A stretch of DNA of 51,396 bases from Sphingomonas pokkalii (GTDB taxonomy: Bacteria; Pseudomonadota; Alphaproteobacteria; Sphingomonadales; Sphingomonadaceae): positions 1,805,235 to 1,856,630 of the forward strand of contig NZ_QENQ01000001.1 of the NCBI RefSeq assembly GCF_003096275.1, in the 5' to 3' direction. Positions 33,871 to 42,385 of this stretch are shown here, piece after piece. The notes under the pieces were generated by a model. That model was not told the DNA's origin. It saw nothing but the letters and a program-made list of their open reading frames with translations, and did no database searches. The position numbers were made by a program, and so were the translations under genes. Every line of letters begins with the position of its first letter. Within the stretch, counting starts at the first letter, position 1.

Positions 33871-34331
33871 TTTTAGACCCGAGTCGCGGCACTCTTACGG
33901 GTGGGTCTATCAACCATCTATTGCCCTCATTCCTGTTCAAGGAGGAGAAGCGCAAGGCGGAGTCGGTCGACCGCTGACCGCGCGGCACGGCGCTGGTTAG
34001 GTCGGGCCTTGCCGCGTTCCATAAGGATAAGGTTATCAGCCTCACATGCGCATCTAAGCGATCAAGGATGCCAGCAGAACGACTTCCCGCTTCGGCAACT
34101 GTCGCTAACGGGCATGGACGCAAGCTACCGTCTGGATCAGCTCTGAAATGGTCCGCGACGGCAACCCGAATGATCCGTTTGCAGATCTTTTGATGGAAGG
34201 ATGATCCGTAGACATGTCATCTTCGAAAAGACGGTGGGTGGGCAGACGAACTCAGCATTCGAAAGCTTTCCGCCAGAGCAGTGTTCGGGGTAGAAGCGTT
34301 GAAGCCGAGCCATGTTCATATCATCGGTTCG

Positions 34332-34782
34332 CTCCGAGTCGTAGCTTCCAACGAGCCGCGCGCCTTGTGGGATGAGCAGGATGCGCCCGGTGGGACTGTC
34401 AAACACACTCGCTGTCACCTGTGCCGTGACCAGGCCGGGCAGATCGGACCGCAGACCGGACATCAGGCTCGCCGGGATCACACTGCCGGCGAACAGGAGA
34501 TAGGGGGGCCGCGCGGCTTCCAGCCTGTGCGGATTGGTGTCAGCCAATGTGTTCCGCGTGGCCATGAACTGGGCCTTGCGGCTCTGCGCATTGGGATCGC
34601 TCCGGGTCGATTGCCAGCGTTGGCGCCTCCGTGGTCACGGGTGTCGGCGGAGCAGCGATCTCCGCTGACACCGGCGCCGATGGACTGCTCTGGTTCTGCA
34701 CCAGCAGTCCCGATGCGCGTGCTGCCTTCAGCTCGGCAAGCTGCCGCTCGCGCTCCTGCGCCGCGGTCTGCGCCTCCGCCCG
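34332..34782 (-). pseudogene. trbI: trbI fragment, middle part, with an internal frameshift
   Basis: Leftward DNA encodes the middle of TrbI: a linker (AAQERERQLAELKAARASGL) ending TLAIDPERS, then, after a shift of reading frame near 34585, NAQSRKAQFMATRNTL and the conserved YLLFAGSVIPASLMSGLRSD, PGLVTAQVTASVFDS and LLIPQGARLVGSYDSE. Similarity stops at about 34332. In intact TrbI the next 30-35 residues lead into the GYAGL segment, which is found on the other strand at 28818. The N-terminal membrane helix region upstream of 34782 is not recognisable. Confidence 0.75.
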
Positions 34783-34988
34783 CCCCGGCCTGTCCGCGTC
34801 ATTCACCTCCACTTCGGCCGCCATGCGGCGCTGGCGCTTAAGGATGGAGCGCAAATCGCGGTGTGCATTCGGGCGGGTCGCGCACTCATTCTGCGATGGT
34901 CGGACATTTTCGTCACGAGCACGCCCCAACCGGTCCCGGGTGCGCACGAGCCGGCGGCGGTCTGACGTCAGCCTCTCCGCGACGAGGC

Positions 34989-35978
34989 TCAAACAAGAAT
35001 GGTCCCCCGACCATATATTTTATCTAGAACTTCGGCGGAGCAGGTGAAATGCTTCGCCTCAGGATCGAACCGTGGCGAACGCGCCAGTTGCTCTGCCCAT
35101 TGGGCAGCGGCGCGCGCGCCCCAGGCGTCCGGAGGCAGCGCGATCGGTGTCCTCGCGGTACCGCTGAACCGTTCGGCGACAAAGTCATAGAAGCTACCGC
35201 CGGTGTTGCGAAACGCCGCACCGCTTTCCGTCCCGTAGAAGACGGCGGCAATCTCCGCGTCCGCGCCCGCATGCAGATTCCAGGAACAGGCAAGCCGCAC
35301 ATCGGTGCCGCCGGCACGAAAGGCCGCCAAGGCAAAATCCTCGACCTGTCCGGTCGCGACGGGCCCCCCGCTCGCACGAAGAGACGCTGTGACCCCTCCC
35401 ACCTCGGGAAACCCCAAGGTCCAAAGCGCAAGGTCGACCAGATGCACGCCAAGGTCGATCACGCAACCACCACCAGACTGGGCTGGATCATAGAACCATG
35501 GCTTGTCCGGCCCGTATGCATTGTGGAAGACCAGATCGGCCGCGAAGACATGGCCAAGCGCCCCGCCCCGCACCAGCTCGAAGATTGCTCGCATCCCTTG
35601 GGTATGGCGATAGGAAAGGTCCACGCCGAGCAACCGATCTGCCGCGCGCGCGGCGGCGACCACCGCCCGCACTTCGGCGGCGGTGCGGCCCAGCGGCTTC
35701 TGGCAGAACACGGCGATGCCGGCTTCCAGCGCGCGGATGCTCTGCGTGGCATGCATTGCACTCGGCGTGGCGATGACGATGCCGTCCAGGCCAAGCGCCA
35801 GCATCGCCTCCAGCCCCTCGACCTGTTGTGCCCCAGGCGCGAGGGTGCGTGCCTGCGCCGCGCACGCAGCCGATGGATCGGCGAATACGACCGCCTCGAT
35901 GGCACCGGCGGCGAGCATCGCTTCCATCCGGTGACAGCCGATCCAACCGGTGCCGAGGAACCCGACACGGGGCTTCAT
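34989..35978 (-). CDS. Gfo/Idh/MocA-family NAD(P)-dependent sugar or cyclitol dehydrogenase
   Basis: A 329-residue oxidoreductase. The N-terminal Rossmann motif is VGFLGTGWIGCHRMEAM. The usual EKP catalytic motif appears as FCQKPLGR with the lysine kept and Glu replaced by Gln. The C-terminal sheet domain contains GGGCVIDLGVHLVDLALW with the expected active-site Asp and His. Members oxidise sugars or inositols at one carbon, or act in inosose and amino-sugar pathways. Its ATG overlaps the stop of the upstream alcohol dehydrogenase (ATGA), so the two form an operon. Given the nearby inositol-phosphate synthase, an inositol dehydrogenase role is attractive but unproven. Confidence 0.87.
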   Translation of the reverse strand: MKPRVGFLGTGWIGCHRMEAMLAAGAIEAVVFADPSAACAAQARTLAPGAQQVEGLEAMLALGLDGIVIATPSAMHATQSIRALEAGIAVFCQKPLGRTAAEVRAVVAAARAADRLLGVDLSYRHTQGMRAIFELVRGGALGHVFAADLVFHNAYGPDKPWFYDPAQSGGGCVIDLGVHLVDLALWTLGFPEVGGVTASLRASGGPVATGQVEDFALAAFRAGGTDVRLACSWNLHAGADAEIAAVFYGTESGAAFRNTGGSFYDFVAERFSGTARTPIALPPDAWGARAAAQWAEQLARSPRFDPEAKHFTCSAEVLDKIYGRGTILV

Positions 35979-36934
35979 CGCAGCATCACCAGCGCCTTCA
36001 CGAAATGCCCCGGCTTGTCCCGCGTCGCGGCCAGCGCCTCGCCCAGCTGTTCGAGCGTGTATCGATGGGTATAGAGCGGCGCCGGATCCAGCCGGCCGCC
36101 CGCGACCGCATCAACCGCCGCGCGCAACCCCTGCATCTGCACGGCGGGATCGCGCTCGTGCGCATTGATCACGTCGATGCCCTTCCAGTTCCAGTTCTGG
36201 AGATTGACCTGGCGTGGCCCGTCCTGATGATAGCCCGCGACGACCAGCCTGCCGCCAAATCCGATCAGTTCGCCCGCCAGGTCCAGCGGCCATTGCTTGC
36301 CGACCGCTTCGATGACGCGGTCGCACATCCCCTCGCCGGTCAGCGCCTTCACGGCATCGATGATCGCATGATGATCCTGCATCGGAATTGTCTCCGCCGC
36401 ACCGTAACGACGGGCGAGATCGAGCGACTCCTGCCGCCGCGAAATCGCGATCACCCGCGCACCCGCATCGCTGGCGAGCCTCGTCAGTACCGCGCCGAGA
36501 AATCCGATACCGATAATCGCCACCGTCTGGCCGGGCCCGATATCGCTGCGTCGAAAGATGTTGAATGCACAGCCCAGGGGCTCGCCCGGAAAGGGCTCGC
36601 CGGAAAGGGCGTCGGGGAGCCGCACCACCATGTCGGCCCTCGCAACGTCGTAATCGGCGAAGCTGCGGAAGGAGAGCGATGCCACCCGATCGCCCGGCGA
36701 CAGGCCTTCCACGCCGGCGCCTACCACGTCGATCTCCCCCCAGCCCTCATGGCCCAGGCCGCCGGGATCGCCCGGAAAACGGCTCCAGGCTTGTCCCTGC
36801 CAGGGTTCGACATTGGACGCACAGACGCCGCAGCCCTCCAGGCGGATGCGCACCTCGCCCGGGCCGGGCACCGGAAGCGTCGCGTTCTCGATCCGAACCG
36901 TCTCCGGTCCTTCAAGGATCGCGGCGCGCATCAT
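35975..36934 (-). CDS. Zinc-type medium-chain alcohol dehydrogenase
   Basis: A 319-residue MDR enzyme. Catalytic zinc ligands are visible as LEGCGVCASN (Cys), GLGHEGWGE (His-Glu) and EPLGCAFN (Cys). The Rossmann motif is VAIIGIGFLGAVL. The four-cysteine structural-zinc lobe found in many relatives is absent. Such enzymes oxidise polyols or sugar alcohols. The start is ATG 36934 behind AGGGAG. It is coupled to the Gfo/Idh gene by a 4-base overlap, and its promoter region is shared with the divergent DUF1003 gene. Confidence 0.88.
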   Translation of the reverse strand: MMRAAILEGPETVRIENATLPVPGPGEVRIRLEGCGVCASNVEPWQGQAWSRFPGDPGGLGHEGWGEIDVVGAGVEGLSPGDRVASLSFRSFADYDVARADMVVRLPDALSGEPFPGEPLGCAFNIFRRSDIGPGQTVAIIGIGFLGAVLTRLASDAGARVIAISRRQESLDLARRYGAAETIPMQDHHAIIDAVKALTGEGMCDRVIEAVGKQWPLDLAGELIGFGGRLVVAGYHQDGPRQVNLQNWNWKGIDVINAHERDPAVQMQGLRAAVDAVAGGRLDPAPLYTHRYTLEQLGEALAATRDKPGHFVKALVMLR

Positions 36935-36981
36935 GCGCCGGCTCCCTGCAACCAATGGACTTTGCCTGCTGTTATCGAACG

Positions 36982-37509
36982 ATGATCGAACCACACCAGG
37001 GCATGGGGGCCACGCTCCGCCAGAACATCGACGATCTCACGTCGCGGCAACGCGAGGACGCGGAGCGCGCGACGTTCAGTGACAAGCTGGCGGATCGGAT
37101 CACCCGATTCACGGGATCGATGATGTTCGTGGCCCTGCATCTGGTCCTCTTCGGCGTTTGGATTTCGGTAAATCTGGGGGTGCTCCCGGTGCTGCCGCGC
37201 TTCGACCCGACCTTCGTCGCGCTGGCGATGGTCGCGTCGGTGGAAGCGATCTTTCTTTCGACCTTCGTCCTGATCAGCCAGAACCGCATGGCCGCCATCG
37301 CGGATCGCCGCGCGGACTTGGACGTGCACATCAGCCTGCTTACCGAGCACGAGTTGACAAAGCTGGCCGGGCTCGTCGAACGGATCGCGGAAAAGCTGGA
37401 GGTCCGCCCGGACGATCCCGCCTTCGCCGAGATCCATGCCGATGTGCAGCCCGTGCAGGTGCTCGACGCGCTGGACGAGAGCCGCAAGGAAAAGGGGATC
37501 GACCGGTGA
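36982..37509 (+). CDS. DUF1003 membrane protein
   Basis: A 175-residue protein with the DUF1003 pattern: an N-terminal helical segment, LADRITRFTGSMMFVALHLV leading into one helix, a second helix at VALAMVASVEAIFLSTFVLI, then SQNRMAAIADRRADLDVHIS and a cytoplasmic coiled tail. Function unknown. I chose ATG 36982; in-frame ATGs at 36955 and 37003 are alternatives, and none has a clear ribosome site. It stands alone on the plus strand between two leftward units, ending seven bases before the inositol-phosphate synthase stop. Confidence 0.85.
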   Translation: MIEPHQGMGATLRQNIDDLTSRQREDAERATFSDKLADRITRFTGSMMFVALHLVLFGVWISVNLGVLPVLPRFDPTFVALAMVASVEAIFLSTFVLISQNRMAAIADRRADLDVHISLLTEHELTKLAGLVERIAEKLEVRPDDPAFAEIHADVQPVQVLDALDESRKEKGIDR

Positions 37510-37516
37510 CCCACCC

Positions 37517-38626
37517 TCATTTCCCCGCAATGAAGGCTTGCACCGCCGCATATGCCACGTCGTCCGGCATCTGCTCGGGCGGGTGCTTGCAGAACCATGC
37601 CGCCGCCGGGAGGATCGCCCCGGACAATCCGCGGTCCAGGGCGAGCTTGGCGCAGCGGATCATGTCGATCGCAACGCCCGCGCTGTTCGGACTGTCCTCC
37701 ACCGACAGACGCAGTTCCAGGTTCATCGCCACCCCGCCGAACATCCGGCCTTCCATCCGCAGGAAGCAGATCTTGTTGTCGTTCTGCCAGGCGACATAGT
37801 CGCTGGGGCCGACATGGATGTTCTCATCCGCCAGCCGGGTTTCGGCGACAGACTGCACCGCTTCGGTCTTGGACTCCTTCTTGGAGGCCAGCCGCGCGCG
37901 ATTGAGCATGTTCAGGAAATCGGTGTTGCCGCCGGTGTTGAGCTGGTAGGTCCGCTCGAGCGTGACGCCGCGCTTGCGGAACAGATCGGTCAGCACGCGG
38001 TGCACGATGGTGGCGCCGAGCTGCGCCTTGATGTCGTCCCCGATGATCGGCACGCCCGCCGACGCGAACCGTGTCGCCCAGGCAGGGTCGCTGGCGATGA
38101 ATACGGGGATGTTATTGACGAACGCCACCCCGGCCTCCAGCGCGCATTCGGCGTAGAATTCGGTCGCCGCCTGGGATCCGACCGGAAGATAGTTCATCAG
38201 CACGTGGGCATGGGTATCGCGCAGTGCCCGGACGACGTCGTCCTTGCTCGGTTCCGCAGCGTCGGCGCGGAGGAAGGTGCGGTCTTCCGGATAATCGGCC
38301 ATATGATCGGCGACGCCGTCCAGCACCCGGCCCATCCGCACCTTGGCGCCGGTGTGGCGCACCTCGTCGCAGAACATGGCGGTGCAGTTCGGCTTGGCAA
38401 AGATCGCCTCGGCGACGTCCTGGCCGACCTTGCGCGCGTCGACGTCCCAGGCCGCCACCACGCGAATGTCGCTCGGGGCATAGCCGCCCAGTTCGGGATG
38501 CATCAACCCTACCATGTCGTTGGCGCCGGCGCGATAATGCGCGATGCCCTGAACGAGCGAACTGGCGCAATTACCGACGCCGACCAGCGCGACATTGATG
38601 GCATGGCGGTCTGGGGCGAGCATCAC
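37517..38626 (-). CDS. ino1: Inositol-3-phosphate synthase (Ino1)
   Basis: A 369-residue NAD-dependent synthase of the actinobacterial/archaeal size class. The Rossmann motif is VALVGVGNCASSLVQGI; further family segments are LMHPELGGY, NYLPVGSQAATEFYAE, FVNNIPVFIASD, GDDIKAQLGATIVHRVL and QLNTGGNTDFLNM. It converts glucose-6-phosphate to myo-inositol-3-phosphate in the cytoplasm, the entry step to inositol-containing lipids and glycans. Its ATG overlaps the stop of the glycosidase gene (ATGA at 38623-38626), making it the last gene of a four-gene leftward operon. An ino1 gene inside a glycosyltransferase cluster marks this as a dedicated inositol pathway. Confidence 0.93.
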   Translation of the reverse strand: MMLAPDRHAINVALVGVGNCASSLVQGIAHYRAGANDMVGLMHPELGGYAPSDIRVVAAWDVDARKVGQDVAEAIFAKPNCTAMFCDEVRHTGAKVRMGRVLDGVADHMADYPEDRTFLRADAAEPSKDDVVRALRDTHAHVLMNYLPVGSQAATEFYAECALEAGVAFVNNIPVFIASDPAWATRFASAGVPIIGDDIKAQLGATIVHRVLTDLFRKRGVTLERTYQLNTGGNTDFLNMLNRARLASKKESKTEAVQSVAETRLADENIHVGPSDYVAWQNDNKICFLRMEGRMFGGVAMNLELRLSVEDSPNSAGVAIDMIRCAKLALDRGLSGAILPAAAWFCKHPPEQMPDDVAYAAVQAFIAGK

Positions 38627-39624
38627 GCGGACTTTCTTTCGGCGGCGAGACGCTCGTCGCGGTTGAACAGCAGGGGATTGAGCTCGGGCTGGGCTGCCGC
38701 CAGCGCCGCCGGGCCGGTCGACGGCGCGATCGTCGCGGTGCCGGCGTAGCGATCGATCATCCAGGCGCAGAAATCGGCAAAGGCCTGGGGATCGCGCGCC
38801 GGGCTGGTGTGGTGCGGCTCGATGCCGAGATGCGCGGGTGTGAAGCAGAAGGTGACGGTGACATCGAAGTCGGCCAGCGCCTCCATCTTACGATCGAACC
38901 AGTCGACGGCATTCTCGCGGAAGCTGTCGGCCCAGCTGAGCCCGGTGCGGATGCGCCGGGTGCCCAGCCGCTTCATCCACGCTACCGCCTCTTCCAGTCG
39001 GGGATCGTGGAAGTGAAACCACTGCATCAGCCCGATCTCGGCCGCGTGCTCCGCATAGACGTCGAGCGCAGGCTTCGCCGTGCCGTCCTCACGAATCAGG
39101 CCCAGATAGAAATGCCGGTAGTAGGAGGATCCCTCCGCCTCCCGGTGTCGGGTCTCGGCACCCCAGCTGGTCGGCAGGTCGAACAGCGAATACCAGAAGA
39201 CGCGCTCGGCTCTGCCGCGCAGCAGTTCCGCCGTTCGGCGCAGGCCGAAGACTTGCACCGCTTCGTCACCAAAGGAGCTGACGCCCACCTCGGTCACCCA
39301 GATCGGCTTGTCGGTCACCGCCTGGATCTCCGCGATCTTGTCGGGCCAGGCGGCGAGCGGCCACAGGTTCCAGTCGAGCGGGAAGCCGTGCACCGCCACC
39401 ACATCCACCGCCTCCAGCGCGCCATGCGCCTCCATCCGCCGCAGCCAATGCGGGTCGATCGGCGACATGCCGCCCAGCACGCGCGGCAGGCTGGGGTTCA
39501 CCGCACGGATCGCGGTACCGGCTGCGATCACATGGGCGGCGAGCATCGACCAGTCCGGGTCGACCGTCGCATCCCAGTGCGACTTGTTGTTGGGCTCGTT
39601 CCAGAGCATCGCCGCCTCGATCAT
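38623..39624 (-). CDS. Beta-xylosidase-like clan-A glycosidase, apparently circularly permuted
   Basis: A 333-residue protein. The acid/base motif AMLWNEPN sits at residues 5-12, right at the N-terminus, and the probable nucleophile Glu112 lies in KPIWVTEVGVSSFG. In the normal (beta/alpha)8 order these are strands 4 and 7. Strands 1-3 appear after strand 8: LMQWFHFHDPRLEEAVAWM, RRIRTGLSWADSF, VTVTFCFTPAHLG and AFADFCAWMIDRYA, which would normally precede the WNEPN strand. There is no signal peptide, so it acts in the cytoplasm. ATGA overlaps on both sides fix the start and show it is not a truncated gene. The substrate is unknown; trimming or transferring a sugar within the cluster's product is one idea. 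Confidence 0.75.
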   Translation of the reverse strand: MIEAAMLWNEPNNKSHWDATVDPDWSMLAAHVIAAGTAIRAVNPSLPRVLGGMSPIDPHWLRRMEAHGALEAVDVVAVHGFPLDWNLWPLAAWPDKIAEIQAVTDKPIWVTEVGVSSFGDEAVQVFGLRRTAELLRGRAERVFWYSLFDLPTSWGAETRHREAEGSSYYRHFYLGLIREDGTAKPALDVYAEHAAEIGLMQWFHFHDPRLEEAVAWMKRLGTRRIRTGLSWADSFRENAVDWFDRKMEALADFDVTVTFCFTPAHLGIEPHHTSPARDPQAFADFCAWMIDRYAGTATIAPSTGPAALAAAQPELNPLLFNRDERLAAERKSA

Positions 39625-40430
39625 GCCGCCGGGCTCCGCAGGGGATAGACGGCGGTCGGGCCGTATTCGCCGAACGGCACGTCGGTGATGCGACACCAAT
39701 AGACCTCCGGCTCCGGATTGGCCTCGATCGTGAAGCCGGCCGCGCGCAGCATCGCCTGGCTGGCTGCCGCGTTCGGCGCCCACCAGTTGGTCCAGTCGCC
39801 CGCAAATTGCCGCTCGATGAAATGCAGCTTGGGATAGCCAGGATCGTCGAAATACGCCGGCGGATCGAAGGTGCCGGGGATGTGGAAGGGATGGTCGTCC
39901 GGCACGGCCGCAAGCGCACCGGATCCCTGCTGCATCGTCTGAAAAAGCAGGTGCGCGCCAGCGACATGTTCGCGGATCAGGTCCAGCGCCAGCAGCGGAT
40001 GGCGCAGATGGTAGAGCACCCCCATGAAAATCACGATGTCGAACCGGCGCCCCAGCGCCGCCACGTCGTACACGGAACATTGCTCGAACCGGACGTCTTC
40101 GAAGCCCAGCGCCTCGGCCGCGAACCGCGCCTGGGCGAGGTACCGGGCGTCGCTGTCGATGCCGAGCACCTCGCCCGCCCCGCGCCGCTTCATCTCGAAC
40201 GCGTAGAAACCGGCGTTGCAGCCGATATCGAGTACCGAGCGTCCCTGAAGATCCGCAGGCAGCGCATCCGCGAACCGTGCGAACTTGAAGCCGGGATAAT
40301 CGCCCAGAAAGTGATCAGGCGCGGTCTCCACCCCCTTGATGCGGAGGTTCTGGAACCAGGGGCCCAGCGCATCGACACACCGCCGCAGGTCGTCCGTCGG
40401 TTCGGTTCTTGACTTGGCGAGGTTCGTCAT
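39621..40430 (-). CDS. SAM-dependent methyltransferase (TIGR04290-like)
   Basis: A 269-residue class I methyltransferase. The SAM motif reads SVLDIGCNAGFYAFEM, followed by VLGIDSDARYLAQARFAAEA and a later IFMGVLYHLRHPLLAL. The arrangement resembles CmoB-like enzymes and a family I recall as TIGR04290, seen with glycosyltransferases and beta-xylosidase-like proteins. The acceptor is unknown; O-methylation of a sugar or cyclitol would suit the cluster. It starts at ATG 40430 and overlaps both neighbours by four bases. Confidence 0.85.
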   Translation of the reverse strand: MTNLAKSRTEPTDDLRRCVDALGPWFQNLRIKGVETAPDHFLGDYPGFKFARFADALPADLQGRSVLDIGCNAGFYAFEMKRRGAGEVLGIDSDARYLAQARFAAEALGFEDVRFEQCSVYDVAALGRRFDIVIFMGVLYHLRHPLLALDLIREHVAGAHLLFQTMQQGSGALAAVPDDHPFHIPGTFDPPAYFDDPGYPKLHFIERQFAGDWTNWWAPNAAASQAMLRAAGFTIEANPEPEVYWCRITDVPFGEYGPTAVYPLRSPAA

Positions 40431-41026
40431 TCCGGTCCCCTGTTGAGCGTTAGCAGGCGCGCTCCCCAATTGCCGATCAGCAGCGTGCTGACCGATCCGG
40501 GGTCCACGTCGAAGGCAAGCAGGCGATCGAGCCCGAGGCCGATATACTGCGCGACCACGCCCCTGATGATGTCGCAGTGGCTGACGCAGAGCACGGTCCC
40601 GCCCGCACCCCGTCGCGCCAGCCCCTCGATATGGCCGACCGCCCGGGCGGTGGCTTCGGCCATGGTTTCCCCCTCCGGCGCACGAGCTGCACTCCGCTCC
40701 CGGTTCCACACCTGCCACTCGGGATCGTGGTCGAGGTCGGCGAAGCTGCGGCCGGTCCAGGCGCCGAACGCCACTTCGTCCAGCGCATCAACCACTTGGA
40801 CGCGCAGCCCGATGCGGCCGCCGATGATTTCCGCCGTAGCGCGGGCGCGTTCCCGGGGGCTGCAATGGATCGCGGCAATCGGCTCCTCACGCGCGAACCG
40901 CGCCGCCAGCCACTCCGCCTGTGTCCGCCCCGCCGGGGATAGCGGCGATCGGGCACTGCGTCCGCTCAGCACGCGACCGAGCTCGTCGTGAGCGCCGTGG
41001 CGAATCAAATGCACTTTTGCAGTCAT
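40427..41026 (-). CDS. Histidine-phosphatase-family protein
   Basis: A 199-residue phosphoglycerate-mutase-like phosphatase. The phospho-acceptor motif is VHLIRHGAHDE near the N-terminus; CSPRERARATAEII and VSHCDIIRGVV supply the second arginine and second histidine. It could dephosphorylate a sugar or inositol phosphate made by the pathway. ATG 41026 is chosen because the RHG motif normally lies about ten residues from the start. It is the first gene of the leftward operon, facing the rightward sugar genes across an AT-rich promoter region. Confidence 0.87.
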   Translation of the reverse strand: MTAKVHLIRHGAHDELGRVLSGRSARSPLSPAGRTQAEWLAARFAREEPIAAIHCSPRERARATAEIIGGRIGLRVQVVDALDEVAFGAWTGRSFADLDHDPEWQVWNRERSAARAPEGETMAEATARAVGHIEGLARRGAGGTVLCVSHCDIIRGVVAQYIGLGLDRLLAFDVDPGSVSTLLIGNWGARLLTLNRGPE

Positions 41027-41269
41027 TGGAATGTTCGCAACCCACAGCATCAACTTAGATGCTGCAAAAACAACCCACCTTCAATAACAGTTCCAAATAA
41101 CATAGATCATATTCAAATATTCCGAGATCCACATAAGGGCTTACATACATCAATATTGGGAACATGATGAAGAAGAAGCTGTTAGATCGATCACCAGAAA
41201 GTCTTGGTAGCGATTTACCGCGCCACAACAACTTACCCAGGTTAATCTCCAAGCGGGGAACGAGAAGAC
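41027..41269. promoter_or_regulatory. AT-rich bidirectional promoter region of the glycan cluster
   Basis: This is the most AT-rich stretch of the window and lies between the two divergent operons. A 7-bp hairpin, CAGCATC (41045-41051) with GATGCTG (41058-41064), falls in the leader of the leftward operon. Near-matches to the EcfG promoter occur in both directions: GGAAC-N16-TGTT on plus beginning near 41158, and GGAAC-N17-TGTT on minus from 41094; both deviate at the first base of the -10 element. A leftward 65-codon frame here looks non-coding. Confidence 0.5.
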
Positions 41270-42385
41270 ATGGTGGAAAAGGTGCTCGTAACGGGCGGCG
41301 CGGGATTCATCGGCTGCCAGGTCTCTGCCGAGCTCCTGCGAAGGGGACATCAGGTACGTGTCCTCGATTCCCTGCTGGAACAGGTGCACGGGGGGCGCGC
41401 GCGCCCCGAGGCGCTGGACGAGCAGGTCGAACTCGTCCGCGGCGATATCCGCGACGGCGATGCGGTCGCCCGCGCGCTGCAAGGTGTCGACAGTGTGATC
41501 CACCTTGCCGCCGAAGTCGGCGTCGGCCAGTCGATGTACGAAGTCGAGCGCTATACGTCCGCCAACGACGTCGGCACCGCCGTGCTGTTCGAGCGACTGA
41601 TCGACGCCCCGGTGCGCCGGGTTGTCACCGCCTCGTCGATGAGCATCTATGGTGAGGGCCTGTATCGCGACGAAGACGGCAATACGGTCGAGAATGCCGA
41701 GCGTGGCATCGTCCGCGACGGCCAGCAGCAATGGAACCCGCTCGACGTCAAGGGCCGCCCCCTCTCGCCGGTCGCCACGCCCGAATGGAAGCGCCCCAGC
41801 CTCGCCTCGATCTACGCGCTGAACAAATATGTCCAGGAGCGCACCACCCACATCATGGGTGCACCTTATGGCATCGAGACCACGTGCCTGCGGCTGTTCA
41901 ACGTCTATGGCCCTGGTCAGGCGCTTTCGAACCCGTACACCGGGGTACTCGCGATCTTCGCCTCGCGGCTACTCAACGGCCAGCGGCCGATGATCTTCGA
42001 AGATGGCGAGCAGCGCCGCGACTTCGTCCATGTCAGCGATGTCGCCCGCGCCTTTGCCGACGCGCTGACCCTGCCGCAAGCCGCCGGCAAGACCTTCAAC
42101 ATCGGTTCGGGCAAGGATCGCTCGGTCACGCAGGTCGCCGAGGCCCTTGCCCGCGCCATGGGTCGCAACGACGCCGCGCCGGAGATCGTCGGGAAGACCC
42201 GGGTCGGCGATATCCGCCACTGTTTTTGCGATACCAGCCTGGCGCGCGAGACGCTCGGCTTCGAGGCGCGGCAGGATTTCGAGGCAGGGCTCGCCGAGCT
42301 CGCCGACTGGGTACAACAGCAGACTGCGGAGGACCGGGTCGGCCAGGCACGCGCCGAACTGGAGAAGCGGGGTCTGGTCGCATGA
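41270..42385 (+). CDS. NAD-dependent sugar epimerase/dehydratase
   Basis: A 371-residue extended SDR. It begins VEKVLVTGGAGFIGCQV (cofactor motif), has the catalytic Ser in ASSMSIYGEG and Tyr/Lys in IYALNKYVQE, and a nucleotide-sugar C-terminal domain (RDFVHVSDVARAFADAL). It probably works on a UDP-, dTDP- or GDP-sugar. The exact reaction cannot be read. It is the first gene of the rightward operon, with ribosome site GAGAAG before ATG 41270. Its stop overlaps the next ATG. Confidence 0.9.
   Translation: MVEKVLVTGGAGFIGCQVSAELLRRGHQVRVLDSLLEQVHGGRARPEALDEQVELVRGDIRDGDAVARALQGVDSVIHLAAEVGVGQSMYEVERYTSANDVGTAVLFERLIDAPVRRVVTASSMSIYGEGLYRDEDGNTVENAERGIVRDGQQQWNPLDVKGRPLSPVATPEWKRPSLASIYALNKYVQERTTHIMGAPYGIETTCLRLFNVYGPGQALSNPYTGVLAIFASRLLNGQRPMIFEDGEQRRDFVHVSDVARAFADALTLPQAAGKTFNIGSGKDRSVTQVAEALARAMGRNDAAPEIVGKTRVGDIRHCFCDTSLARETLGFEARQDFEAGLAELADWVQQQTAEDRVGQARAELEKRGLVA

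Larger units (their letters stand above)
33432..34331. other. Non-coding stretch with a large inverted repeat
   Basis: No intact gene is seen in this 900-base stretch. Its left half holds two imperfect inverted arms of about 150 bases, listed separately. Its right half (33870-34331) has leftward open frames with plausible but unrecognised composition (for example DDMNMARLQRFYPEHCSGGK just before the trbI remnant), probably further scrambled element DNA. GC content is lower than in the flanking chromosome. Confidence 0.5.
26651..34985. mobile_element. Rearranged remnant of an integrative/conjugative element
   Basis: This block holds an AlpA-like regulator, pieces of a conjugation gene (trbI) on both strands, a DUF2274 gene that normally follows trbI, truncated Z1 and DUF4420 defence genes, and an intact-looking recombinase/ParB/ParB operon. 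Chromosomal metabolic genes lie on both sides. Broken genes fused to one another, a large inverted repeat and the lack of the rest of a tra/trb operon show it has been scrambled and cut down. The outer borders are approximate. Confidence 0.7.

Noticed and set aside
41055..41252. A 65-codon leftward frame in the AT-rich divergent promoter region
   Set aside because: No ribosome site, unusual composition, and it would occupy the control region of both operons.
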